Shown here piece after piece: positions 1 to 6,898 of a stretch of 8,577 nt of DNA. Origin of the DNA: Candidatus Kapaibacterium sp. (lineage in GTDB: Bacteria; Bacteroidota; Ignavibacteria; Kapaibacteriales; UBA961); NCBI GenBank assembly GCA_023253875.1, contig JALRFC010000061.1, forward strand, positions 1 to 8,577, read 5' to 3'. Position 1 is the stretch's first letter; each line of letters begins with the position of its first letter. The notes beneath the pieces are model-generated. The model made no database searches. It saw only the letters and a program-made list of their open reading frames with translations, and was not told the origin of the DNA. Position numbers and translations under genes: made by a program.

Positions 1-1366
1 GTGTATTTGCCATGATAAGACCAACTACTGTTCTTGCTGTGTCACCGGGACGAAGGGAGAATGGACCTGTAGCCATCAAGAAACGCTTATCACCGGCAGG
101 TGTATCACCATCTTTGATACCAAGTGCCATGAAGTCATAACGCTGATCATTCTCTTTTGGATCATCAGTGATAACCCAATTACGGAATGTCTTCAAACCC
201 AATTGCTCTTTGTTTTGATATACTTTTTTATCAGATCTCAAGAAACCTGCTGAATCTGGACTAGTACCAATAAGTCTGAATACCACTGAATCTTGTCCAT
301 TTTGATCAGGTACTGTATCAACAGGAACAAGAGCTGGATATGTTGCCGGACTTTCCAAGAAGTCAAATCCAATATAACCGAAACCTTTTCCTGCTTCGCC
401 TTGATTTCCTTGTGACCACTGAACAGCAAGATTCAATGAATCTTCTTCATCATAAAAGCGTGTTCTGTCATTTGCAGCATAGTTTGCTGATGAACCTGCA
501 ATACCTATGTCCATGTCAAATGCAGGAGCAAGCCAGCATTCACGAAGGGTATCTTTTGATTTATTGATCATCGCATACTTAATGAACAAGAAATCACGAT
601 AATCACCAAAGCCCCATGAATAAATCATTTGTTCATATTGAAGACGCATTGGATAACCTTCACTGCGACGACGTCCAACACCACCTTCATAACGATTTAA
701 GTCTGTGTCTTTAAAGGTAGCGAAAATATCTTCGCCGGAAATGAAGGCAGGTCCTCTTGGATATGCATCCAATGTTCTGCTACCAACGGCATCCACATAG
801 CCACCGAAATATCGATCTTTACGCAATTCATCATTAGGATTTGAACTCACATCCCAGATTGGCCAAGGTGAAGTTCCATCAGTTGGCTTTACTGGAGATC
901 CGTCGGAACGACGATAATCAGATGAGAAATAGACACGATATTTTTCACGGCTACCATCATTGACCAAATCTTGATCATCAATGCGGCCTGGCACCATCCA
1001 AGATGAACCAGAATTAGGATTATAGGAAATTGCACACAATTTCACTGTATCACCAATTGGATTCAATTTCTTGGCGGCAAACCAAATGCCACCACCAAAG
1101 ATATATTGATTATTGGATCCGCGTGGCCACTTACCTCCACCGACATTATTGGCAACATCCAAACCGATGATACCATAATTTGTTGAGAGAAATTCAATTC
1201 TACTCACTCTGTTTCTCTGCAAATCATATGTACCTGAGACAGCACGCAGAGTTTGATCTCCTCCCTTGCCCGGTACTGATCCGTCCTTCGTTTTTGCGAA
1301 GGAAATTCCTCCGGTGATTAGCACCGAGAGAATCAGTATGGAAAATTTCTTTATTGTAGATAACAT
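1..1366 (-). CDS. Secreted protein of unknown function, downstream partner of the TonB receptor (3' end off window)
   Basis: The frame is open from the ATG at 1366 to the left edge, giving 455 codons without a stop, so the C-terminus is missing. I translated it directly. Residues 1-24 form a Sec signal peptide: KK at 6-7, then a hydrophobic core, with likely cleavage after SFA (24). The mature part is rich in Gly, Asp and aromatic residues, with no membrane segment. Segments at about 62-97 (NYGIIG, then WPRGSNNQYIFGGGIWFAA) and 436-446 (FSLRPGDTART) recall uncharacterised surface proteins of Ignavibacteria/Kapabacteria; this is from memory, not a search. No catalytic motif is recognised. A T9SS sorting domain may lie beyond the edge, but this cannot be seen. 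The Shine-Dalgarno AAAGGTG (1372-1378) sits 5 bases before the ATG and decides the start. The gap to the receptor stop is 31 bases with no terminator, so the two genes probably form one operon. Existence is sure; function is unknown. Confidence 0.85.
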   Translation of the reverse strand, partial: MLSTIKKFSILILSVLITGGISFAKTKDGSVPGKGGDQTLRAVSGTYDLQRNRVSRIEFLSTNYGIIGLDVANNVGGGKWPRGSNNQYIFGGGIWFAAKKLNPIGDTVKLCAISYNPNSGSSWMVPGRIDDQDLVNDGSREKYRVYFSSDYRRSDGSPVKPTDGTSPWPIWDVSSNPNDELRKDRYFGGYVDAVGSRTLDAYPRGPAFISGEDIFATFKDTDLNRYEGGVGRRRSEGYPMRLQYEQMIYSWGFGDYRDFLFIKYAMINKSKDTLRECWLAPAFDMDIGIAGSSANYAANDRTRFYDEEDSLNLAVQWSQGNQGEAGKGFGYIGFDFLESPATYPALVPVDTVPDQNGQDSVVFRLIGTSPDSAGFLRSDKKVYQNKEQLGLKTFRNWVITDDPKENDQRYDFMALGIKDGDTPAGDKRFLMATGPFSLRPGDTARTVVGLIMANT

Positions 1367-1397
1367 ATATACACCTTTGTGCATTCAATTGTTGAGA

Positions 1398-4300
1398 TTA
1401 AAAGTTAATCATGACGCCGAAGAATGCAGAACGTGGAGTTTGATAATTTCCACGGAATGCGACACGGTCCTTCACATAATTTTTATAAGCCTGATATTTC
1501 TCTTCTTGAGTCACAAGACCATCTTTATTAAAATCTGAGTTCTCATTGTATAAGCGCTCACCATAAAGATCATATTGTGTTGGCTGGAATGTGGAAGGAT
1601 TTGCAAGACTTGCTTCACGATACCAAACAATCGGACTAAAGTCACCAAGCATTCTATCAAGAACATCACCATCATTATCAGGATCTTGTGTTCTTGCGAA
1701 TACACCAACAACTTCTGTGCGATTGAACAGATTGAAGACATCGGCAAAGATTTGCAATGATGTTCTGCCCATGGATTCGCCAAACCAATCTTGCAGCATG
1801 AATGCTTTTGTTAAACGTAAATCAGTTGAGAAAAATGATGGCTGACGCTCAGCATTGAATTCACCAATAGGATTACCACGACGATCTTGACGTGTGTATG
1901 GAGTACCGGATAAGAAGCGATTGGTAAAGCTGATTGTCATGTTTTCCATAGGACGCATGCCTGCAATCTCAATACCTTCTTCTCTTCCCCATACAAAATC
2001 AACGATTGCATTGATTGTATGACGACGATCGGAATTGAATGGGAATTCTGAAAGTGGGAATGTTACCTGACCAGTATATGGATCAGGTTGCAATGCATAA
2101 TTGGATTCAGGACTTGAAGACGTACCTGCTACAGATGCAAGGGTATAGTTGATATTGAATCCGATATGATTTGTCGGACGCTTGCGAAGAGTAAATTCAA
2201 TACCACGAGCAGATCCATATTCAGCAACCGCATATTCTTGATAATTGTCAGGAACAACACGGAAATTGCGAATACCAACCTGATTGTAAATGTCTTTGTA
2301 ATATGCTGTCATATCAAATGCAAAATCATCGCTGAGCTGAAGATTATATGACACTTGATAAGCATTTGTTCTTTGTGCTTCCATATTTGGATTACCAACA
2401 ATGGTATTGCCACGAAGACGATCGGTATTGAAACCATCATACATATAACTGAAGTTTGGCATTTGGAAGTATACGCCATATGCCAATGTGAAGATCGAGC
2501 GATCTGTCACAGGATAGGTGATGGCCAAACGAGGACTGATTTGATATTTGACTGTTGCTTCTTCAAATCCTTCTGTTGATGAAATAGGAAGCCAAACATT
2601 AGATACTTTGGCTCTATAAATCGCATTTGGATTTGTCATGTCAAAGCGCAAACCTGCATTGATGATGATGCCTTTATACTTAAGCTGATCTTGTACATAA
2701 GCAGATGCTTCAAGTGGCTTCATCGCCTTGCTTGTACGCTCATTTACTAAAGTTGGATTAATAGCATTTTTGCTATAAATGTTTCCACCGTATTCATCAG
2801 TGTAAATATCAAAGAATGGATTTCCATCCCATGGCAAACTATTATTGTGACGACGAAGCTCATATGAACGAACCTCGAAACCTGCCTTGAAATTGTGAGT
2901 AATATCACCTGCATCAATATTGGCATTATAGAAACCATCGAATTGTAAGAAGTTTTGACTTCTAAATTCGAATGCGCGCTCATTACCATGCTTGATGAAG
3001 AAACCTTGCAGGCCATAAGGATTATCGGTGCTGGATGAACTTGAATTATCCTCGATATATCCTGTCAAAGGATTTCTCTGATAGATATCAAGGAACAAAT
3101 ATCCATCAGCTGTACGCTGTGTGCGTGGAGCACTTTGGAACCAATCAATTGCTCCATCGGAATTATCAACCAATTCTGAAGGGAATTCTGATTTCGTATT
3201 TGTACGTGGTTGATATAAATCCTGTGGTTTATATACTTCGATTGTACCAAAAATACCGGGATCATCAAAGCTGCTACGTTTGGCTACTTCATTATTATTT
3301 GAATTCGATGAAACTGTAAATTCGAAGAAGCTATTCGAAGACAATGTTTGATTGATACGAATGAAAGCATTGTTCACAATATTATTTACAGCCGCCAATT
3401 TTGCCGCATATTCCGGAACAAAGATTGTATCTCCACCGGAGAGTTTTCCTGTATTCAAATCAACTTTTTGATTCTTCACACCGAAATCATCTGCATAAAG
3501 CCAACCCCAGCCCATACGCTCACGACTTGTCAAACCAATCTGACCACCAAGTGTCACACTGAGATCACTGAAATTAAATTTCATACGACCTGTCAAATTG
3601 CGAACCCATGTTTCTGAATTAGGAAGCTGTCCAAGATTATTTCCGGCAGGATCAATCACACCGAGTGAAGCACCACCATAAATTTCTCGTGAATAACGAC
3701 CTGCCAAGAAGAATGTGGCATTTTCTAGTACTTGCAATGGACCACCAAGCCCAATATCAAAACCATTTTCATCTTTGTTCATCAATTTCACGCCATTACC
3801 TGCTGAACCATACAATGCTGGCAGATCTCTTCTCCAACGAAGATATCCTTCATAGCGATCTGTACGACCTGTCTTCACAACAGTATTTACAAATCCACCA
3901 ATCACATTTCCGTACTCTGCAGAAAAACCACCGGTCAAAACCTGCACTTCTTCAACAGCAAAGTTTGATACTGTCGGTGAATATGTTGTTCCACTTGAAC
4001 CGAAACCACCGCTGAAGCGGTCGGAAACTTCCAAACCATCTACACGAATTTGTGTTTCATTCGCTCTGGAACCACGAATCTGGAAGCCATTTCCTGAACC
4101 TTGAACACCGGCATTCAAAGCCACGATGCCCTGTACTGTTTCACGAGCCACACGAATATTGTCTTCACCCTGATTACTGCGCAAAGAACCAATTTGTGTT
4201 TTGCTCACCATGTTCTGCTCTTTCTTTGCATCAACAACAACTGCATTTGATGTCACAGTTGCTTCTTGCATACGAGCATTCAACTCTGTTGTTTGGTCAG

Positions 4301-4571
4301 CAGATATGCTGACTGTTGCCTTGAAATCTTTAAAGTTTACTGCTTTAAAGACTACAGTATATGTACCTGCCGGAATGTTTACGACAATATACTTGCCGTC
4401 AGCTTTGACAAATGCGCCGCGAGTTGTTCCTTGCACACGAACTGTGGCACCAACAACCGGCTTGCCTTTATCATCTGTCACTTTCCCACTAAGTGTGCCA
4501 TAAAGACCGGCAATTGCACTCAATGGAGCGGTAAGCATACATAGAAATAATGCCAGGAGCCTTAGTTTCAT
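1398..4571 (-). CDS. TonB-dependent outer-membrane receptor with N-terminal carboxypeptidase-regulatory-like domain
   Basis: This is a 1057-residue outer-membrane barrel that probably imports a ligand using TonB/ExbBD energy. Residues 1-21 are a signal peptide (KLR, hydrophobic core, cleavage after AIA). Residues about 25-103 form a carboxypeptidase-regulatory-like beta-sandwich (SGKVTDDKGKPVVGATVRV, later IPAGTYTV), usual in Bacteroidota receptors. Residues about 125-235 are the plug, with IRGSRANETQIRVDGLEVSD and GGFSAEYGNVIGG. The rest is the barrel, ending in Phe (VMINF) as outer-membrane beta proteins do. A Ser/Asn/Asp-rich stretch (EDNSSSSSTDN) looks like an extracellular loop. Two calcium-type loops lie at residues 963-974 and 1013-1024. 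The frame extends upstream to a TTG at 4634, but the ATG at 4571 is preferred: it has GGAG (4577-4580) 5 bases ahead and begins the signal peptide. No SusD-like gene follows; the next gene is the unknown secreted protein. The substrate is unknown. Confidence 0.93.
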   Translation of the reverse strand: MKLRLLALFLCMLTAPLSAIAGLYGTLSGKVTDDKGKPVVGATVRVQGTTRGAFVKADGKYIVVNIPAGTYTVVFKAVNFKDFKATVSISADQTTELNARMQEATVTSNAVVVDAKKEQNMVSKTQIGSLRSNQGEDNIRVARETVQGIVALNAGVQGSGNGFQIRGSRANETQIRVDGLEVSDRFSGGFGSSGTTYSPTVSNFAVEEVQVLTGGFSAEYGNVIGGFVNTVVKTGRTDRYEGYLRWRRDLPALYGSAGNGVKLMNKDENGFDIGLGGPLQVLENATFFLAGRYSREIYGGASLGVIDPAGNNLGQLPNSETWVRNLTGRMKFNFSDLSVTLGGQIGLTSRERMGWGWLYADDFGVKNQKVDLNTGKLSGGDTIFVPEYAAKLAAVNNIVNNAFIRINQTLSSNSFFEFTVSSNSNNNEVAKRSSFDDPGIFGTIEVYKPQDLYQPRTNTKSEFPSELVDNSDGAIDWFQSAPRTQRTADGYLFLDIYQRNPLTGYIEDNSSSSSTDNPYGLQGFFIKHGNERAFEFRSQNFLQFDGFYNANIDAGDITHNFKAGFEVRSYELRRHNNSLPWDGNPFFDIYTDEYGGNIYSKNAINPTLVNERTSKAMKPLEASAYVQDQLKYKGIIINAGLRFDMTNPNAIYRAKVSNVWLPISSTEGFEEATVKYQISPRLAITYPVTDRSIFTLAYGVYFQMPNFSYMYDGFNTDRLRGNTIVGNPNMEAQRTNAYQVSYNLQLSDDFAFDMTAYYKDIYNQVGIRNFRVVPDNYQEYAVAEYGSARGIEFTLRKRPTNHIGFNINYTLASVAGTSSSPESNYALQPDPYTGQVTFPLSEFPFNSDRRHTINAIVDFVWGREEGIEIAGMRPMENMTISFTNRFLSGTPYTRQDRRGNPIGEFNAERQPSFFSTDLRLTKAFMLQDWFGESMGRTSLQIFADVFNLFNRTEVVGVFARTQDPDNDGDVLDRMLGDFSPIVWYREASLANPSTFQPTQYDLYGERLYNENSDFNKDGLVTQEEKYQAYKNYVKDRVAFRGNYQTPRSAFFGVMINF
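1500..1535 (-). other. EF-hand-type calcium-binding loop in the TonB receptor (residues 1013-1024)
   Basis: The codons read DFNKDGLVTQEE. This matches the canonical 12-residue EF-hand loop: Asp at position 1, Asn at 3, Asp at 5, Gly at 6, a hydrophobic residue (Val) at 8, and Glu at 12. It lies about 33 residues before the C-terminus, probably in the last large extracellular loop of the barrel. Calcium binding is inferred from the motif only; flanking helices cannot be judged from sequence alone. Confidence 0.6.
1650..1685 (-). other. DxDxDG calcium-type loop in the TonB receptor (residues 963-974)
   Basis: The codons read DPDNDGDVLDRM. Asp at 1, 3 and 5 with Gly at 6 matches the DxDxDG core shared by EF-hand, dockerin and thrombospondin type 3 loops. 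The usual acidic residue at position 12 is replaced by Met, so this site is less canonical than the one 50 residues downstream. Confidence 0.5.
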
Positions 4572-4574
4572 AGT

Positions 4575-4600
4575 ATCTCCGAAAAACCGAGATGACTCGG
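4575..4600 (-). promoter_or_regulatory. Two overlapping hairpins in the receptor leader (possible attenuator or RBS-masking switch)
   Basis: On the minus strand, CCGAG-TCAT-CTCGG (4600-4587) is a perfect 5-bp GC-rich stem with a 4-base loop, followed at once by five T residues (4586-4582), which looks like a small intrinsic terminator. A second stem pairs ATCTC (4593-4589) with GAGAT (4579-4575) across a 9-base loop. It would hide the GGAG ribosome-binding site (4580-4577) of the receptor. The two stems share the CTC at 4591-4589, so they cannot both form. The pairing is seen in the sequence; a regulatory role is inference. Both stems are short and could be chance. Confidence 0.35.
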
Positions 4601-4605
4601 ATGAT

Positions 4606-4634
4606 GAATAGTTATAAGTAAATGTAAATGTCAA
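4606..4634 (-). promoter_or_regulatory. Possible promoter for the receptor operon
   Basis: The minus strand has an exact TTGACA (4634-4629) just after the terminator of the upstream gene. A TATAAC (4616-4611) follows after only 12 bases, too short for a standard sigma-70 spacer; at 17 bases the hexamer is the weak CTATTC (4611-4606). The stretch is AT-rich and well placed between a terminator and a start codon. No clear Bacteroidia-type TAnnTTTG element was found here. The position is plausible; the exact elements are uncertain. Confidence 0.3.
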
Positions 4635-4638
4635 TAAT

Positions 4639-4669
4639 AAAGGGTTGACTAAAAGATAGACAACCCTTT
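4639..4669 (-). terminator. Rho-independent terminator of the Asp-box protein gene
   Basis: Nine consecutive pairs join 4639-4647 with 4661-4669 (minus strand AAAGGGTTG with CAACCCTTT). Three further pairs inside (4649-4651 with 4657-4659), after one A-A mismatch (T-T in the minus-strand RNA), leave a 5-base loop. On the minus strand the 3' arm continues into TTTATTATT, a broken U-rich tail. It begins 7 bases after the TAA of the Asp-box gene (4679-4677). It separates that gene from the receptor operon. Confidence 0.8.
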
Positions 4670-4676
4670 TGAAATC

Positions 4677-6677
4677 TTATCGCACGATTGAGAACATCTT
4701 AGAAGCTGTTCCATTTGCTGAACGAATTGTACAGAAATATGTACCTGTCGCAAATGATGAAGTTGAAAGCATGACAGATCCTTCGGTGCTCAATTCAGCA
4801 GGCATTTCTGCAACTGTTTGTCCGAGTGCATCACTGATTGTCACTGAAACTGCTTGATCTTGCTTGCCAAAAGAAATAGTTACAAGATCAGTTGCAGGAT
4901 TTGGTGCAATCATGAATTCAGAATTTTGGCCAACTTGCTCATCCACACTCACGAATGCCGGACGGAATGCATGGAAATGCACAAAGTTCTCTTCTACGTC
5001 TTGATTACTATTCTGAATACTAACACCTGGTGTACGATCAGCTTGATATGCCATCATGACAATTCCGTCTTTCACTCTTTGATACATAGATGGGAATTGA
5101 CAATCATATTCAACAGGTGTGAGATCAATCTCAGGTTCCCACATTTCTGCACCATTGAATCTCTTCGAAACATAAATATGTCCTTGCAAACCGAAATCAG
5201 CATTACCATCTGCAAGAATTGTTTCAAATACATCGCCATTCTTGATCCCTGTATATACCATATACAATGAATTATCTGCATCATCTACACCTAGTTTGAA
5301 ATGACGACATAATCCGGAGCCAAATGGACGAGTCACAACAGTTCCTTGACCATCCCAATCTTCCGCCATTGTTGTCAAACCATAAGTATTTGCCTCTTCA
5401 TTGAAGTATACACCTTGAACGCGAGTATATATGCTAGCATACGTTGTATCATCAATAAATTCAATTTCACCATTATCATTCATGCGGGCTGTACCAATAT
5501 TCCAGCTTGGAGTTGTTGAAGCCATTCCATGAATAAATCCATCTTGATTTAACACAATGTCAAATGATGGACCGCAAATTGGAATTGTGTCCGTCGTTGC
5601 ACGGAATGTACCATCACCATAATCTTCTACCATATAGGCAGTCGCATGACGTGATCCACCAAATACATTGATTGGTTGACCCCATGTTTCACCATTGTCT
5701 TCAGACTTGATGACACGAAGATTGAATGTGGAATCTTGATATGCAAGAGCGACTGTACTGCCTCTTGTTGCAAATTGATATGAATTTGCGCCGCGACCGG
5801 TTGGTAATTGTGGAGAGGATAATGGGCCTGTCATGATCTTGGGCTCACTCCATGTATTCCCTTTATCTGTTGAACGCATATACACCACTTGTTCACCAAA
5901 ATTCTTACTTGATGTATCTGATGTAAAAGCAAGATGCGTCACATCATCACCATCAACTGTGGCATGACCCCACAATGAAGAGTCTGCTCCGGGAATCTGC
6001 TTTGAAGTAAAGGCAATATCACCAAAACTTGTATTCTTGGTAATGCGCATGGCAGACGCAGAAGACTCAGAACTAATAACGTGAGCAATAGACCCTACAG
6101 ATCCATCTTTATATTGAACAATGGAAGGAAATCCTGAACGAATAGTGCCTTCAATTCTATTCCACTCAACATCTGTGTACTTCTCGGGATTCAAAGGATC
6201 TGCCATGTCTACAAGGGCATAATAACTACCACGAGTAGGATGTGGAGGATTGAAACGCTCCATATCGGAAGCACCCATCCAAATCACCTGTGCAGATTTG
6301 TCATTTCCTTCTTCAAAATAGGAAATGCGATGAGGCATTGATCCATTTGATTGAAGATCATAATAGGTCACTCCCAATAAAATACCGGGAAGTGTATTTG
6401 TTGTCTTCATAAAAGGGGTAGTTGAAGTCTGCGTTGAACGTACTTTTTTGCCTTTATCTACAAAATTATTGCTCTTTTGAGCCATTACCGGCTTACCAGC
6501 AATGCCTGTGGAAATAAGCGCATTATTCATGGCCGGTTGAGCAAAACGAATGCCTTCTGTTTTTAATTCTGCATTCTTGAGAGGAAATGGTTTCCCCTTT
6601 TCGATTGTCTCGGACATCATGGTGCCTGTCATTGCGCACATCAGTCCAAAAGACGATAATAGAGTACGGAAAAGCAT
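4677..6677 (-). CDS. Secreted Asp-box (BNR/sialidase-like fold) protein with T9SS type A sorting domain
   Basis: This 666-residue protein is predicted to be exported by Sec and then across the outer membrane by the type IX secretion system. Residues 1 to about 22 are a signal peptide. Two good Asp boxes (SxDxGxTW) are present: STDKGNTW (269-276; 5850-5873) and SEDNGETW (325-332; 5682-5705). A degenerate one lies near 504-513 (SKRFNGAEMW). These repeats mark blades of a sialidase-like beta-propeller. Residues about 586-666 are the sorting domain: APNPATD, then VTISDALGQTV, then FATGTYF, ending KMFSIVR. I see no F/YRIP motif of GH33 sialidases, so enzymatic activity should not be assumed; it may be a glycan-binding or other propeller. 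The ATG at 6677 is preferred over 6692 because GAGGA (6686-6690) lies 8 bases ahead, while 6692 has no ribosome-binding site. The gene is followed by a terminator. The exact role is unknown. Confidence 0.88.
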   Translation of the reverse strand: MLFRTLLSSFGLMCAMTGTMMSETIEKGKPFPLKNAELKTEGIRFAQPAMNNALISTGIAGKPVMAQKSNNFVDKGKKVRSTQTSTTPFMKTTNTLPGILLGVTYYDLQSNGSMPHRISYFEEGNDKSAQVIWMGASDMERFNPPHPTRGSYYALVDMADPLNPEKYTDVEWNRIEGTIRSGFPSIVQYKDGSVGSIAHVISSESSASAMRITKNTSFGDIAFTSKQIPGADSSLWGHATVDGDDVTHLAFTSDTSSKNFGEQVVYMRSTDKGNTWSEPKIMTGPLSSPQLPTGRGANSYQFATRGSTVALAYQDSTFNLRVIKSEDNGETWGQPINVFGGSRHATAYMVEDYGDGTFRATTDTIPICGPSFDIVLNQDGFIHGMASTTPSWNIGTARMNDNGEIEFIDDTTYASIYTRVQGVYFNEEANTYGLTTMAEDWDGQGTVVTRPFGSGLCRHFKLGVDDADNSLYMVYTGIKNGDVFETILADGNADFGLQGHIYVSKRFNGAEMWEPEIDLTPVEYDCQFPSMYQRVKDGIVMMAYQADRTPGVSIQNSNQDVEENFVHFHAFRPAFVSVDEQVGQNSEFMIAPNPATDLVTISFGKQDQAVSVTISDALGQTVAEMPAELSTEGSVMLSTSSFATGTYFCTIRSANGTASKMFSIVR

Positions 6678-6685
6678 GGTGAAAA

Positions 6686-6690
6686 TCCTC
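6686..6690 (-). promoter_or_regulatory. Ribosome-binding site that decides the start of the Asp-box protein
   Basis: GAGGA on the minus strand is separated by 8 bases from the ATG at 6677. It overlaps the alternative ATG at 6692-6690, which itself has only the AT-rich AATATAGT in front. This favours 6677. Confidence 0.6.
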
Positions 6691-6692
6691 AT

Positions 6693-6898
6693 ACTATATT
6701 GAGTAAAATTTGTTTGTCATACATTATTGATAATTCCCACCTATGGCGAGAATATGCGTCATACAAATTACGCAGAAAAACCGCATGTAACCAAACTATA
6801 ATGGAGTGAATTGACAGAATGTGGAAAATGTCATTTTTGCCAATGAACAAGGCACTGGAATGATGGGTTCAAAATAGAGGTAAAAGAATCGAGGAATG
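6693..6898. other. Non-coding gap between the binding-protein gene and the Asp-box gene
   Basis: No credible gene lies here. Besides the TGTATGAC repeat, it holds the palindrome AAAATG-T-CATTTT at 6825-6837. It also holds a 6-bp stem (6840-6845 with 6853-6858, one G-U pair) that has no T tract on the minus strand, so it is a poor terminator. TATAGT (minus strand, about 6801-6796) could be a -10 element, but no good -35 lies at the right distance. The promoter of the Asp-box gene is probably within this gap. Confidence 0.5.
6716..6765 (-). repeat. Direct repeat TGTATGAC, 42-bp period, upstream of the Asp-box gene
   Basis: The 8-base word TGTATGAC (minus strand) occurs at 6765-6758 and again at 6723-6716. 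The 42-bp period is close to four helical turns, so both copies would face the same side of the DNA. They lie 39 and 81 bases upstream of the ATG at 6677, where a promoter or operator is expected. An exact 8-mer pair in a gap this size may arise by chance. Confidence 0.3.

Noticed and set aside
3665..4015. Plus-strand open frame of 116 codons inside the receptor gene
   Set aside because: It is a shadow of the receptor coding strand: the His/Gln/Leu-rich composition is typical of antisense frames, and no domain is recognised.
4572..4634. Upstream extension of the receptor from a TTG at 4634, adding 21 residues
   Set aside because: The added part is polar and would precede a clear signal peptide. 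The TTG overlaps a TTGACA element, and the ATG at 4571 has its own GGAG site.
4639..4669. The same hairpin acting as a terminator for plus-strand transcription
   Set aside because: The stem is followed by only one more T before GAAAT on the plus strand, and no plus-strand gene leads into it.
4854..5270. Plus-strand open frame of 138 codons inside the Asp-box gene
   Set aside because: It is antisense to a gene with clear motifs, is rich in Ile, Cys and His as shadow frames are, and has no recognisable domain or ribosome-binding site that I could see.
6840..6858. Hairpin CCAATG/CACTGG after the binding-protein gene as a terminator
   Set aside because: The stem is only 6 pairs with one G-U on the minus strand, and it is followed by CAAAAATG rather than a T tract.
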